NCBI GenBank assembly: GCA_017535865.1
Contig: JAFXTM010000063.1
Coordinates: 1 to 60,481 of the forward strand
Direction: 5' to 3'
DNA from: Oscillospiraceae bacterium
Lineage (GTDB): Bacteria > Bacillota > Clostridia > Oscillospirales > Oscillospiraceae
DNA length: 60,481 bases
Positions 50,765 to 59,791 of this stretch are shown in pieces. Under the pieces are notes generated by a model. It was given only the letters and a program-made list of their open reading frames with translations, ran no database searches and was not told where the DNA came from. Position 1 is the first letter of the stretch; each line of letters opens with the position of its first letter. A program made the translations under genes and the position numbers.

Positions 50765-51750
50765 TTGATCATCTCACCCAATTCACTCAAATTCAGACTT
50801 CTCATCCCGTACTCTCGTTTTAAGTTCTCAAAGTATTCAACAATCTCTGTTAGGTTCCTGATATTCTCTTCTGTATTCACTCCAAAATTATGAGGATGCC
50901 ACCACATATGAAATACTTTGTGATTCTTAGCCGCATATTTCATTTGCCGCTTGATTCGATGGATCTTAAGCGGCTCCAAAAACGAAAAACGTTTGGAGTA
51001 CGGTCTCAAAAAACGGCTGCTTCGGATATTGTTAAGCCCGTTTGCGTCCTTTATCTCCTGATAAGGATAGCAATTGTGCCCGGACAGGCTGATATAGCTG
51101 TCAACAAGCCGGAGCGCCCGGTTCAGTGTTCTCTTGCCCTTGATGATTCCCGGTCCGCCCCAAAATCCAGCTCTTTCCGTTCCTCTGTAGTTTATCAGAC
51201 CGTTCTCTTTCTGTATCTCCGCATAATCGGGATTGCTCTGATTGCGGGGAAGAATAAGGGATCTCAGTTCCGGATTGTAAGCAGTCAGCGCATTTCGGCC
51301 ACATTTCAGATCCTGACTGTATGCCTCTTTTGTTTGTCCTGCTTCCCTGCAGTAGTAATGGGAATACGTATGTGATGCGATTTCCTGATGTTCCGTCGAT
51401 GCTATGCGGGAAATCAGATCCGGCGCAAACAATAACGAAGCGTCGAATCTTTGCAGTTCCGAACCGTGATGATAAGGCGAAAGCTTTTCTTTCTCATATT
51501 CAGGCAGCACACTCGGAAACCCTTCCTTCCACTGTGCATAGTCTCTGCATGCGATCATCCCCACCGTGCCCCAGGTAGCATGAATGCCATGTTTGTGAAA
51601 GAGGCTGAGGATCTCCGGAATCGCACGGTAAACTCCGCGAACATTCTCTTCATAAGAAAGCGGGTCCTGCCAATCCAGTATTCCCCACATCAATTCAAAA
51701 TCCAACGAAATAACCAGCGTTCCGAAGTCGAAACCATCATTCCTGATCAT
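50761..51750 (-). CDS. Polysaccharide deacetylase-family (NodB-like) protein
   Basis: 329 residues. The NodB metal and catalytic motifs are SLDFELMWG near the start, SHTYSHYYC (HxxxH-type) in the middle, RNQSNPDY and HMWWHPHNFG near the end. It should remove N-acetyl groups from an amino sugar, which would supply the free amine for the formyltransferase encoded next. I start at ATG 51750 because the likely promoter (51803-51831) puts the transcript start near 51795, downstream of the longer TTG start at 51804. Confidence 0.85.
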   Translation of the reverse strand: MIRNDGFDFGTLVISLDFELMWGILDWQDPLSYEENVRGVYRAIPEILSLFHKHGIHATWGTVGMIACRDYAQWKEGFPSVLPEYEKEKLSPYHHGSELQRFDASLLFAPDLISRIASTEHQEIASHTYSHYYCREAGQTKEAYSQDLKCGRNALTAYNPELRSLILPRNQSNPDYAEIQKENGLINYRGTERAGFWGGPGIIKGKRTLNRALRLVDSYISLSGHNCYPYQEIKDANGLNNIRSSRFLRPYSKRFSFLEPLKIHRIKRQMKYAAKNHKVFHMWWHPHNFGVNTEENIRNLTEIVEYFENLKREYGMRSLNLSELGEMIK

Positions 51751-51802
51751 TCTTTCTGTCAGCCTTTCTGCAAATAATTCGACGAAGGCATAGAGCTTCG
51801 AC

Positions 51803-51831
51803 AATATAGCACGTTATAACCGTTATAACAA
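51803..51831 (-). promoter_or_regulatory. Promoter of the deacetylase-formyltransferase-vanZ operon with tandem palindromes
   Basis: On the minus strand: TTGTTA (51826-51831), 17-base spacer, TATATT (51803-51808). Two tandem copies of CGTTATAAC (51812-51820, 51821-51829) lie in the spacer and reach into the -35 box. Confidence 0.6.
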
Positions 51832-51962
51832 AGAGAGTTTTCCGTACCGGTTTCTTACTCCAGCATGACTATGCAGAGTCATAAGCATCCCCTAGCTCTG
51901 CGGAAGCAAACTCTGGAGATCTCAATAAAAAACATCTCTTCTTGTAAAACCCGATGTCTCCG

Positions 51963-52931
51963 CTAAACAAACCCCAAAAGCTTGCTGTTCTTTCCTGACA
52001 ACCTGTTTCCCGTATAAGCGATAACAAATGATAAACCAATAGTCAGTATTGTTTTTAACGGGAAGAACAAGAACGCAAGCTTGGCTTTGTCGATGATTCT
52101 GATGATCAGCATATGAGACAGCATTATGCCAAAAGAGTAATCACCGATCTTGGCAAGCACACGTGATATCGTAGAATCTGAAAGACTCTTTCTGGCTATA
52201 AACGAATATGCCAGAAGACAAGCCATCATAGAAGAAAGAAATGATGATAATCTAATCTGGGTCGTTGCCATATCCATGTTACCCATATTATACCAGGCAA
52301 TTCCTTCAACCGTCGAAAAAACAAGTGCCAGTGAATAATAAAGAACATACTTCCTTATCGATATGGCCGGAGAAAGAATCCCATTTCCGATCGCAAGGCC
52401 AAAGTAAAAGAAGGAAAACCAAACCAGAAAATTCGCTGCCGGAAAAGGGAAACCCAATTTGACTCCAGTGAATGCCGGAAGATATCTGGCAAGAAGAATT
52501 GTAACAGGAGTTATCAACCACCCTAACCGGCGGATTCTTGACCGAAGCAATCGTGCAATAACGGGCGTCAAAAGAACAAACTGGATATAAACCAAGAAGA
52601 AGTGGAAAGGAGCTGCGGCACTCCCCGTCAACACTTACACCCCAAAACTAAGCGGCGATTTGTAGACCACGGAGTATATAAGAGTCCATATCAAATAAGG
52701 ATACAATACTCTTTTGATTCTTTTCCCGTATAAAATGCGCCAATCGATCGAATCGATTTTTGTCAGATAACCTGAAAGAAATATAAACAGTGCAACACAG
52801 TAATTGACATGCGGCCGTATCCACACGCCAGCTATTCCCTCTGCGTTAGTATGAATCGTCACAACCGCGCATATGGCCAGGCCTCGCAGGCACTGAACAG
52901 TCCTGTCTTTTCTTATACCATCTTGAGCCAC
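51963..52931 (-). pseudogene. Acyltransferase 3-family membrane protein broken by one in-frame stop
   Basis: Both halves are in one frame, separated only by a TAA at 52635-52637. The first part has a GTG start at 52931, RTVQCLRGLAICAVVTIHTN and FIFLSGYL, which are the landmarks of O-acetylating acyltransferases. The second part continues VLTGSAAAPFHFFLVYIQFV with about eight helices to FGIMLSHMLIIRII. Nothing else seems lost. Translation from an internal start would give a 223-residue part without the active histidine region. The gene is AT-rich against its neighbours. A sequencing error is possible. Confidence 0.85.
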
Positions 52932-52978
52932 CGAGAACCCTCTCCCGCTCTATCGATCTTCTTCAGAGACGACCCATC

Positions 52979-54508
52979 TCATGGATGCAGCTTCGATTTT
53001 ATTCTGCGTATAGGTTTTCTGACGACATCTTTTTCATACTCGTTCATTGCGAATCGGTACATCAGGAAAGAATACACCAGCGTGTACAGGATAACCCCCG
53101 AAAAGAAACCGAACCAGCCTCCGAACTGGATGTATTTCAAAGCCGCAAAGCCGCAAAGGATCATGGCCAAGCAGATGGCCGACATAGGAAGGATCCGTCT
53201 CCAGAAAAACGGAATGTCGATCCCGATCACTTTATCGTAGTAGATATTCATCACAACGCCCTGACCGACAAGATACGATACGCATGAGCATAAGGCCGCG
53301 CCGATGCCGCCCAGTTTCGGTACCACCAGATACGTTGAGATCACGTTGATTACCGCAATGATGAAATACACGATCGATCTGAACTTCTGCTTGTTTTGAG
53401 CAACAAGGATTGAAATACCGGTGTTCTGGATCAGAGGGATGCTGAGGGGAATGATCGTCAGCAGCGCAATCGTATAGGAATCGGCGTAGTCCGGCCCGAC
53501 CCAGATGAGAATAAACTGTTTTCCAAATACGATAAAACCGGACACAACCAGCCCGATGACAAGGAACTGGAGCCTTCCGACGCGCACGAAAAGCTCGGTA
53601 AGCTCGTTTCGATCCGCTTTTTTCACGACCATTCCGGTCACTTTGGGCGCCAGCACACCGGAAATGGAGGTCGACAATCCCACGATCATGTTATTGAAGG
53701 TGGCGCCGATGTTATAAACGGCTACCGCCACGCTTCCGGCAAGCATGCCGAGAATGAATTTATCGGTTGCCCAGAAGAGCATGTCCACAATAGACGCGAC
53801 AAAATTGTAGAACGAGACTCTGACCATTTCGAAGAACAGCGCCTTGGGTATTCTGGCGAAGCGAGGCTTCAATCCCAGCTTTCTTCTGCAGTACAGGATG
53901 TTCCACGGCAGGAAAAGGAAGGATACAATCAAGCCGGCGAAGGCCATCCCGACAGACTTATAGCCGAGCCAGAGAGCTATCAGATTGGCTGCCGGCGAGA
54001 AAACCGTCATGATCACATGCAGCACATTGCGAAAGACGAATCTTTCATGCGCGACGACCATGGAGGAAAAAACGCTTAAGGGAAACGAGAGGGCTGAGCT
54101 GGCCGCCATGATCAGCACCAGACTGCGCATCTTGATCTGCTCGTCTGATGACAAGCCCTTGTGGAAGATCGCTTCCACATTGTTTGCGAGGAAAACCCCG
54201 CAGACCGCAACGATCAAAGCCAAGGCGCAATACAGAAGAATAAAGAAGCCGTAGACCTTTTCGAGGCTCTCTCTATCCTCCTCCGCCCGATACTTGGAAA
54301 TGTATCGGACAATCGTTGTTCCGAATCCGAAGCTCAAAAGGCTGAGATAGGAAACGACCGAATGTGACAACGAAAGCAGACCGTACTCCGCCTGCCCCAG
54401 CATCCGAAGAACCACCGGGGTATAGAAGAACGGGATCAGCATTCCCAAAAACATGTTGATATAACTCAGCACGACACCGGAACGCAGCTGATTGATCTTA
54501 TTGGGCAT
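52979..54508 (-). CDS. Polysaccharide flippase (Wzx/MATE-like)
   Basis: 509 residues with about fourteen helices and a start typical of oligosaccharide flippases (SGVVLSYINMFLGMLIPFFYTP, MLGQAEYGLLSLSHSV). It moves lipid-linked oligosaccharide units across the membrane for assembly outside. No polymerase (Wzy) gene is visible in the window; it may lie beyond the right edge. GGAG lies ten bases before the ATG. Confidence 0.92.
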   Translation of the reverse strand: MPNKINQLRSGVVLSYINMFLGMLIPFFYTPVVLRMLGQAEYGLLSLSHSVVSYLSLLSFGFGTTIVRYISKYRAEEDRESLEKVYGFFILLYCALALIVAVCGVFLANNVEAIFHKGLSSDEQIKMRSLVLIMAASSALSFPLSVFSSMVVAHERFVFRNVLHVIMTVFSPAANLIALWLGYKSVGMAFAGLIVSFLFLPWNILYCRRKLGLKPRFARIPKALFFEMVRVSFYNFVASIVDMLFWATDKFILGMLAGSVAVAVYNIGATFNNMIVGLSTSISGVLAPKVTGMVVKKADRNELTELFVRVGRLQFLVIGLVVSGFIVFGKQFILIWVGPDYADSYTIALLTIIPLSIPLIQNTGISILVAQNKQKFRSIVYFIIAVINVISTYLVVPKLGGIGAALCSCVSYLVGQGVVMNIYYDKVIGIDIPFFWRRILPMSAICLAMILCGFAALKYIQFGGWFGFFSGVILYTLVYSFLMYRFAMNEYEKDVVRKPIRRIKSKLHP

Positions 54509-54629
54509 TTCTTGCTATCTCCACCTTGAAAACGACATTTACAGCAAAGCAGAATGTAACGCAGAGGATCCGAATCGACATTCCATCAGGGAGCAACCGG
54601 GAATCCGCCGAATCATCTGTTTCCCGCGC

Positions 54630-55772
54630 TCATTTGATTTTCCTCATGATCCTTCGAAAAAGCGATGCCTTGGATGGATTTAGGATTTTCTGGCACGCGC
54701 CGAAGTCTCCCGCCACACAGGCAGCCAGCGCCTCGTCTCTCTTTTCGCTCGGTTTGTACGGCTTGATGATGGCCTGGTTCTCGGCATAAGCGCTCTCAAG
54801 CGCAACACGAGTGGACTTCATTGCGCCGCTGGTCAACGCCTCTATCGCCTTTTTCCCTTTTTCGCTATGGACAAGCAGCAAAGACGTTCCTTTATTGTCA
54901 TCGAACTCCGGACAGATATCCCATATCCCCCAAAAATCTCCCAGGGTAATATCGCTGATCCGGTCGAGGCCCTTGAATCTGCAGCTTGCGCAGGACTCAC
55001 GGCTCAGATATCCTCCGACAAACAGCTTCCTGTACAGATCGTCACTTGGGGAAGCGCAATACGTCGTCCCGTTTTCATATTCAAAGAGACTGGAATACGC
55101 ATATCGGCTCCAACCGCTGCGTTTCGAACGCTGGTTGATATGTTTTGGCAGGGCGCCGCCGTTATCGCAATCCGCTCTGTATTTCACATATTGAAGCCAC
55201 GCAGCAGGCGATGGGACAGAATGACAAACCGTATCGACGAGCAAAAGGGTATCGTACTCTTTTCCCAGAAAGGAATGCAAGCCCGCCGCCTGACAGGGGG
55301 TTCCCGAGAAAAGGATCTGCTGTCCTCTTTCGAGCCCCTCTCTGATTTCCCGAAAGCACTCTGCCACATCACTCTGCGCGTATTTCGCCCCTCGGAGTCT
55401 GCTCAGTTCCGAGACTTTTTCCACGCAAATATGCTTGATGGCAAATCGTTCATCAAAGGCGGCGCCGTATACCGCTCCCCCTCTTTCCAACACATCCAGC
55501 GCGAGCAGGGAGAACACCCCGCCGGAGGAGCTGTCGGCCCTGATTGTCTCGTCTTTCGCATAGGCCGCATAGGCTTCCGTGCAGTCTGGTTTCCCGTTCT
55601 CTCCCATCTGAACAGGGCAGATACTGTCGCACTTTCCGCAGCCCGCGCACGTGCCCGTCAACTGCGGATACAGAAATCCGAATTCATCCGCCTGCATGGT
55701 AATCGCGCGAGAATCGCAGATATTCACACAGGCTCCGCAGCCCGTACAGTTTTGTCTGCTTGCGAGATTCAT
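54630..55772 (-). CDS. FrhB-like F420-hydrogenase beta-family ferredoxin protein
   Basis: 380 residues. Two ferredoxin-type clusters open the protein (NCTGCGACVNIC and TCAGCGKCDSICP), followed by the FrhB N and C domains (SSGGVFSLLA, ILFSGTPCQAAGL, GYLSRESCASCRF). Such proteins transfer electrons to flavin or F420-like cofactors. In polysaccharide clusters they are often beside pyruvyltransferases and their substrate is not settled. Its start overlaps the pyruvyltransferase gene by four bases. About 120 bases between it and the flippase gene hold nothing recognisable. Confidence 0.9.
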   Translation of the reverse strand: MNLASRQNCTGCGACVNICDSRAITMQADEFGFLYPQLTGTCAGCGKCDSICPVQMGENGKPDCTEAYAAYAKDETIRADSSSGGVFSLLALDVLERGGAVYGAAFDERFAIKHICVEKVSELSRLRGAKYAQSDVAECFREIREGLERGQQILFSGTPCQAAGLHSFLGKEYDTLLLVDTVCHSVPSPAAWLQYVKYRADCDNGGALPKHINQRSKRSGWSRYAYSSLFEYENGTTYCASPSDDLYRKLFVGGYLSRESCASCRFKGLDRISDITLGDFWGIWDICPEFDDNKGTSLLLVHSEKGKKAIEALTSGAMKSTRVALESAYAENQAIIKPYKPSEKRDEALAACVAGDFGACQKILNPSKASLFRRIMRKIK

Positions 55773-56926
55773 AGTTTTTTCACCGTTTCGGCAGCCGCAT
55801 AGGCCGAGCGGCTGTATTCCGGCATGATCCTCTCCAGCTGCCGTCTGACTTCATCCCCGTGCCGGTCAAGCCAGGCAAAGGCCTCGGTCATCTGACCGGG
55901 AGCCTTCAAGCTCTGAACGGGAAGGACGAAGTTCTCCTCCGTGCCGAACAGATCGGCCGCGATGCCCCTGGCCTTCGTCGAGTACCCGATCACCAGAGTG
56001 GGCACGCAGGAAGAATACGCCGCGATCGTGGCGTGTGTCCTCGCGCCGACAAACAGGGCGCAGCGGGAGATATAGCCCTTCAGTTGCTCACAGGTACCGT
56101 CTTCGATCACGCACACACGGCTCTTGTCCGCCACTTCCTCATAAAGCTTTTGAAGCGGCTCACGATCATCGTTCCCGGGCTGAACGACATGCGGGATCAG
56201 TGCGATACGGTACTGCGTGTTATCCAGAATATACCGAAGCATCTTCCTGTAGTTCTCGTACGTGATCCCCTCCATGCGTTCGTTCTTTTGGATAAGCGGG
56301 CTGATATTCACGCCGACCGTCTCACCCGCTGCAAATTCCTGCGGCAGAGGAAGCTCCTGCTTTGCCAGAGTAAACGCGGGATCGCAGGCAAGGATCGTAT
56401 TCGTATTGTATTGTTTCAGAAAACTAAAGGAAATGCTCTCGCGGGCAGCAATCAGATCATATCGGGAAAAGTCTTTCTTCATCTCTTCGGTGACGGAATC
56501 CGGATTGATCGAGCAGCCCCAGAGAACCGTTTTAACGCCCCGTTTATGCAGACTCCTGTTGAGTCCGGCAAGGTGCCAGTTATACGTATCGCCGTAGCAA
56601 TAATTGTCTCCGCCGACGGATAATGCCACCGCTCCCCTGGCGTAGTTTTCCGCTTCATGCTTCGCCTTTAATTCATAGGCGAGCTTGTCACTGCCGGAGA
56701 GCTTGATCTGCAGCTTTTCCAGCGTGGAATACGCCCCGGCGGCGGCAGACCGAACGTCCGCGATCACGTCGACGCCGTATTTTGCATCTGCCTTTGGATC
56801 CTCGGAAAAGAGAGTAGGCCTGACGCCGAGCAGGGCCTGGGTGGAGCGCACAATGGCCTCACAGCCATGGTTTTCGCTTCCGGCATGAAAGTACAGAACT
56901 ATCTCAGAGCAGTTTTTATTCTCCAT
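55769..56926 (-). CDS. Polysaccharide pyruvyl transferase family protein
   Basis: 385 residues of the PS_pyruv_trans family: LYFHAGSENHGCEAIVRSTQ at the start, SVGGDNYCYGD, WGCSINPD, LIAARESISFSFLKQY, and FVGARTHATIAAYSSCVPTL. These enzymes add pyruvate ketals from phosphoenolpyruvate to sugars, giving the polymer negative charge. It is paired with the FrhB-like gene and overlaps the preceding glycosyltransferase by 28 bases. Confidence 0.92.
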   Translation of the reverse strand: MENKNCSEIVLYFHAGSENHGCEAIVRSTQALLGVRPTLFSEDPKADAKYGVDVIADVRSAAAGAYSTLEKLQIKLSGSDKLAYELKAKHEAENYARGAVALSVGGDNYCYGDTYNWHLAGLNRSLHKRGVKTVLWGCSINPDSVTEEMKKDFSRYDLIAARESISFSFLKQYNTNTILACDPAFTLAKQELPLPQEFAAGETVGVNISPLIQKNERMEGITYENYRKMLRYILDNTQYRIALIPHVVQPGNDDREPLQKLYEEVADKSRVCVIEDGTCEQLKGYISRCALFVGARTHATIAAYSSCVPTLVIGYSTKARGIAADLFGTEENFVLPVQSLKAPGQMTEAFAWLDRHGDEVRRQLERIMPEYSRSAYAAAETVKKL

Positions 56927-57819
56927 TTTACATAGTCCAATCTGAATGTATAGTATTCCGGCTTATGGTCGGCCCTCGCAAAAAAAGACGTCCTGCGCAG
57001 CTCATCATATGAGCGCTTCAAATCAAAGCCGTGCTCGTAGATATACCAGCGGCAGAAACTTACGGCGGAATTCGCCATCCCGGTCAGACTGCTGTCCGAT
57101 TCTCCGAGGAAGCTTGTCCAGGCCCGGAACGCTTTCTCCTTTTTTTCGATCAGATCCGCGTGGGTCTGCGCCATGATAGACTGATCCGAATCCGACACCT
57201 GATAGAAAAACGCATCCGCGTTGTATTTCTCCGGTGCGATCATCAGCTTTTCCGCTCTTTCCGCAGCCTGCAGAGCGAAGATCTCATCCTCAAAAAGATT
57301 CAGGCTCTCATCGAAGCGCACGCCTTCAAGGACACGCTTTCCATATGCCTTGCAGCATGTATAGCCGAAGCAGTCCTGCAGGTGCAGCGCAAGGCACAGC
57401 GTCTTTTTCTCTTTTGCTTCCGCTCTCGGGAATCTCCGCTCTGTGATCACGCCGCTCTTTAAGCGGCAGAACCCGAAAAACACCACGTCTGCGTTTTCTT
57501 CCCGGAAGCATTCTCCAAGCATTTCAAGAACTCTCTCTCCCAAGGAATCATCGCTGTCAAGGAAAACGATCCATTCCCCTCTTGCCATCTCCAGTCCGAA
57601 GTTGCGCGGTCTCGACGGGCCGGAGCATTTCCCGATATCATACGCGCGGAACCGCGTGTCCTTCGCTTGATATTCAAGGCACATTTTCAGGGATCTGTCA
57701 CCTGAACCGTTCTCGATCAGCAGCACCTCATAATCGGGAAAGCTCTGCGCCAGCAGCGAATCCACGCAGCGTGCCAGCGTTTTTTCCGCATTGTGTACGG
57801 GTATGATTATGGAGAACAT
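56899..57819 (-). CDS. Family 2 glycosyltransferase
   Basis: 306 residues. A GT-A fold with SIIIPVHNAEKTLARCVDSL at the start, LLIENGSGDRSLKM in place of the usual DDGSxD, and the metal DxD within VFLDSDDSLGE. The aspartate to glutamate-asparagine change in the first motif is seen in some GT2 enzymes. It should add one sugar to a lipid carrier at the inner face. It overlaps the next glycosyltransferase by 13 bases. The C-terminal tail has no membrane helix. Confidence 0.92.
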   Translation of the reverse strand: MFSIIIPVHNAEKTLARCVDSLLAQSFPDYEVLLIENGSGDRSLKMCLEYQAKDTRFRAYDIGKCSGPSRPRNFGLEMARGEWIVFLDSDDSLGERVLEMLGECFREENADVVFFGFCRLKSGVITERRFPRAEAKEKKTLCLALHLQDCFGYTCCKAYGKRVLEGVRFDESLNLFEDEIFALQAAERAEKLMIAPEKYNADAFFYQVSDSDQSIMAQTHADLIEKKEKAFRAWTSFLGESDSSLTGMANSAVSFCRWYIYEHGFDLKRSYDELRRTSFFARADHKPEYYTFRLDYVKWRIKTALR

Positions 57820-58730
57820 AGGGCTTTCACCTGGTGATAAAACTTTTTGGGCGGCATATGCGTAAGACTGAACCCGATATTATCCCTTATCTCTTTTCTC
57901 AGCCGCTCTTTTTCCGCTTTCTCTTCCGCCTTCAATTCCTTGGGAAACTGACTGATGAGAGGGGGGATATGCTCAAGCCAGAAGGCCCGCGCCAGATCTG
58001 CGGCCGCGGGATAGTGGTCCCGGCAAAAAAGATAGTTCTCTTTCCACGCATCGCTGATCCCTACCGTTTTCAGCGAAAAAGCCGAGGTCATGATGCTGTT
58101 CTCCCGGATCCGGTAATGATATAAGCCATCCGGGATCTGAACGATCCTGTCGGCCAGATCAAATGCCTTGTAGGTTGTCAGTGCATCTTCATAGAGCCTG
58201 CCTTCCGGAAAGCGCATCGTTTCCCATATCTTTCGTTTATAGAACTTCATTGCCGCAACGACGATACGGGTTTGATCGTACAGCAAACACAGCGCCTGTT
58301 CCGTTCCTCCGGAAAAGAATTCTTTCGGCTTGCAGACGCTTTTCCCGCTCTGTTCATACTCATTCACAAAGCTGCAGGAGATGATGTCCGCGTGTTCCTC
58401 CTTCATCGCCGAGAGCATACGCTCCACATACTTCGGCTCGATCCAGTCATCGGAATCGATAAAACAGACATACTCTCCCCGGCAGATGTCCAGTCCTGCG
58501 TTCCGGGCGCTGGAAAGGCCGCCGTTTTCCTTGTGCACGACCGTAATACGCGGGTCACGGCGCTGCCAATCCTCGCACATCAGCGGGCAGCGGTCGGGCG
58601 ACCCGTCGTCCACAAGGATGATCTCGAGATCCGGATAGGTCTGTTTTACGATACTCTCAACACACTGGTCGAGGTATTTCTCCACCTTGTAGACCGGGAT
58701 TATAACTGAGACCAGATCATCCTTCTTCAT
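57807..58730 (-). CDS. Family 2 glycosyltransferase
   Basis: 307 residues. It opens VSVIIPVYKVEKYLDQCVES, then LVDDGSPDRCPLMCE and the metal site CFIDSDDWIEP; GGLSSARNAGLD is the usual acceptor-side helix. A typical GT2 enzyme for a surface polysaccharide; sugar unknown. Its start overlaps the upstream glycosyltransferase stop by four bases (ATGA). Confidence 0.94.
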   Translation of the reverse strand: MKKDDLVSVIIPVYKVEKYLDQCVESIVKQTYPDLEIILVDDGSPDRCPLMCEDWQRRDPRITVVHKENGGLSSARNAGLDICRGEYVCFIDSDDWIEPKYVERMLSAMKEEHADIISCSFVNEYEQSGKSVCKPKEFFSGGTEQALCLLYDQTRIVVAAMKFYKRKIWETMRFPEGRLYEDALTTYKAFDLADRIVQIPDGLYHYRIRENSIMTSAFSLKTVGISDAWKENYLFCRDHYPAAADLARAFWLEHIPPLISQFPKELKAEEKAEKERLRKEIRDNIGFSLTHMPPKKFYHQVKALCSP

Positions 58731-59677
58731 TTCTTCACCAGAGCTCTCATTTTATACAACCCGTCATAGAGATCCGGGATAAGTCGGATCGCGCTCAACT
58801 GCATTTCTGTTTTTCTGTTTGTCGAATGCAGATCCTTTGGCATCTGTCTGCGGAATTCTCTGCAAACCGCTCTGCCCTCTTTAATTCTGCGATTATACCT
58901 TTGGACACATACCGCCGCTCTCTTATTCAACACGAACTGCCGGATCTCCGGATCGTTCTGTGAGAATCGGTCCATAAATTCCATGACGGTGTCCACGTCT
59001 TTTTCCTGACGGCTCCGTTTGGACGTTTTGCTGTAAGACGTTGCACGCCTCACATAGTGATAGGGCGTAATGTCCTCATAGATCGCCCGTCGGCTTTTGG
59101 AAAACAGCATGAAATTCAGCATCAGATCTTCCGCCGTGTCGATCCTTGTTTCGAAATCCATCCCATCGAACAGGGATCTTTTATATATCTTGGTACAGGC
59201 TGTCGGCTCGATGAACCTGCCGCTCAACAGATCCCGCACGCCTTCCGGTCTGGTTTGAACAAGCACTTTCCCCGTTCCGTAATAAAGCGTTTCCTTGTCA
59301 CCGTAAACCATTTTATAGCCGCAATGAGAGATATCGGCGTCATACTGGGCCATATTGGCCAGCAATCTCTCAAACATGTCCGGTTCGATGACGTCGTCGC
59401 TGTCAATGAAGCCGATCACGTCGCCGTCTGCGACCTTTACGCCGGCCAAACGGGCAAGAAGGATCCCCCGGTTAGGCTGGTGGAGGCACTTGACCTGTGC
59501 ATGCGTCAAAGCGAACTCATCGCAGATTTCCGAAGAACCATCCGTCGAACCGTCGTCTACCAGGATTATCTGCAGCTTTTTCCAGCTCTGGTCCAGCAGG
59601 CTTTTCACACCTGCCGACACGTACTCTTTGGAATTGTAGACAGGAATGATAACGCTGAGAAGCGGTTCCTTTTCCAT
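58727..59677 (-). CDS. Family 2 glycosyltransferase
   Basis: 316 residues. It opens LSVIIPVYNSKEYVSAGVKS, with LVDDGSTDGSSEICDE and the metal site GFIDSDDVIEP, then a conserved SGRFIEPTACTKIYKR. The basic C-terminal region (about 225-316) is helical and may hold the enzyme at the membrane. GAGGTGAT lies ten bases before the ATG. First of three adjacent GT2 genes in the operon. Confidence 0.93.
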   Translation of the reverse strand: MEKEPLLSVIIPVYNSKEYVSAGVKSLLDQSWKKLQIILVDDGSTDGSSEICDEFALTHAQVKCLHQPNRGILLARLAGVKVADGDVIGFIDSDDVIEPDMFERLLANMAQYDADISHCGYKMVYGDKETLYYGTGKVLVQTRPEGVRDLLSGRFIEPTACTKIYKRSLFDGMDFETRIDTAEDLMLNFMLFSKSRRAIYEDITPYHYVRRATSYSKTSKRSRQEKDVDTVMEFMDRFSQNDPEIRQFVLNKRAAVCVQRYNRRIKEGRAVCREFRRQMPKDLHSTNRKTEMQLSAIRLIPDLYDGLYKMRALVKK

Positions 59678-59791
59678 CGATCAAATCACCTCACAGAATG
59701 CATAGCGAAAAAAGAAGGCCGCCCATTCCACCAAGGAGCGTCGCGGACAAAAGTAGCTCCAGCATATATGGAAACAGGCAGCGCGGAACAC

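Noticed and set aside
52635-52637. Possible recoding (read-through) of the TAA in the acyltransferase gene
   Set aside because: I see no downstream stem-loop or context that is typical for recoding, and TAA is the least read-through stop. A nonsense mutation is simpler.
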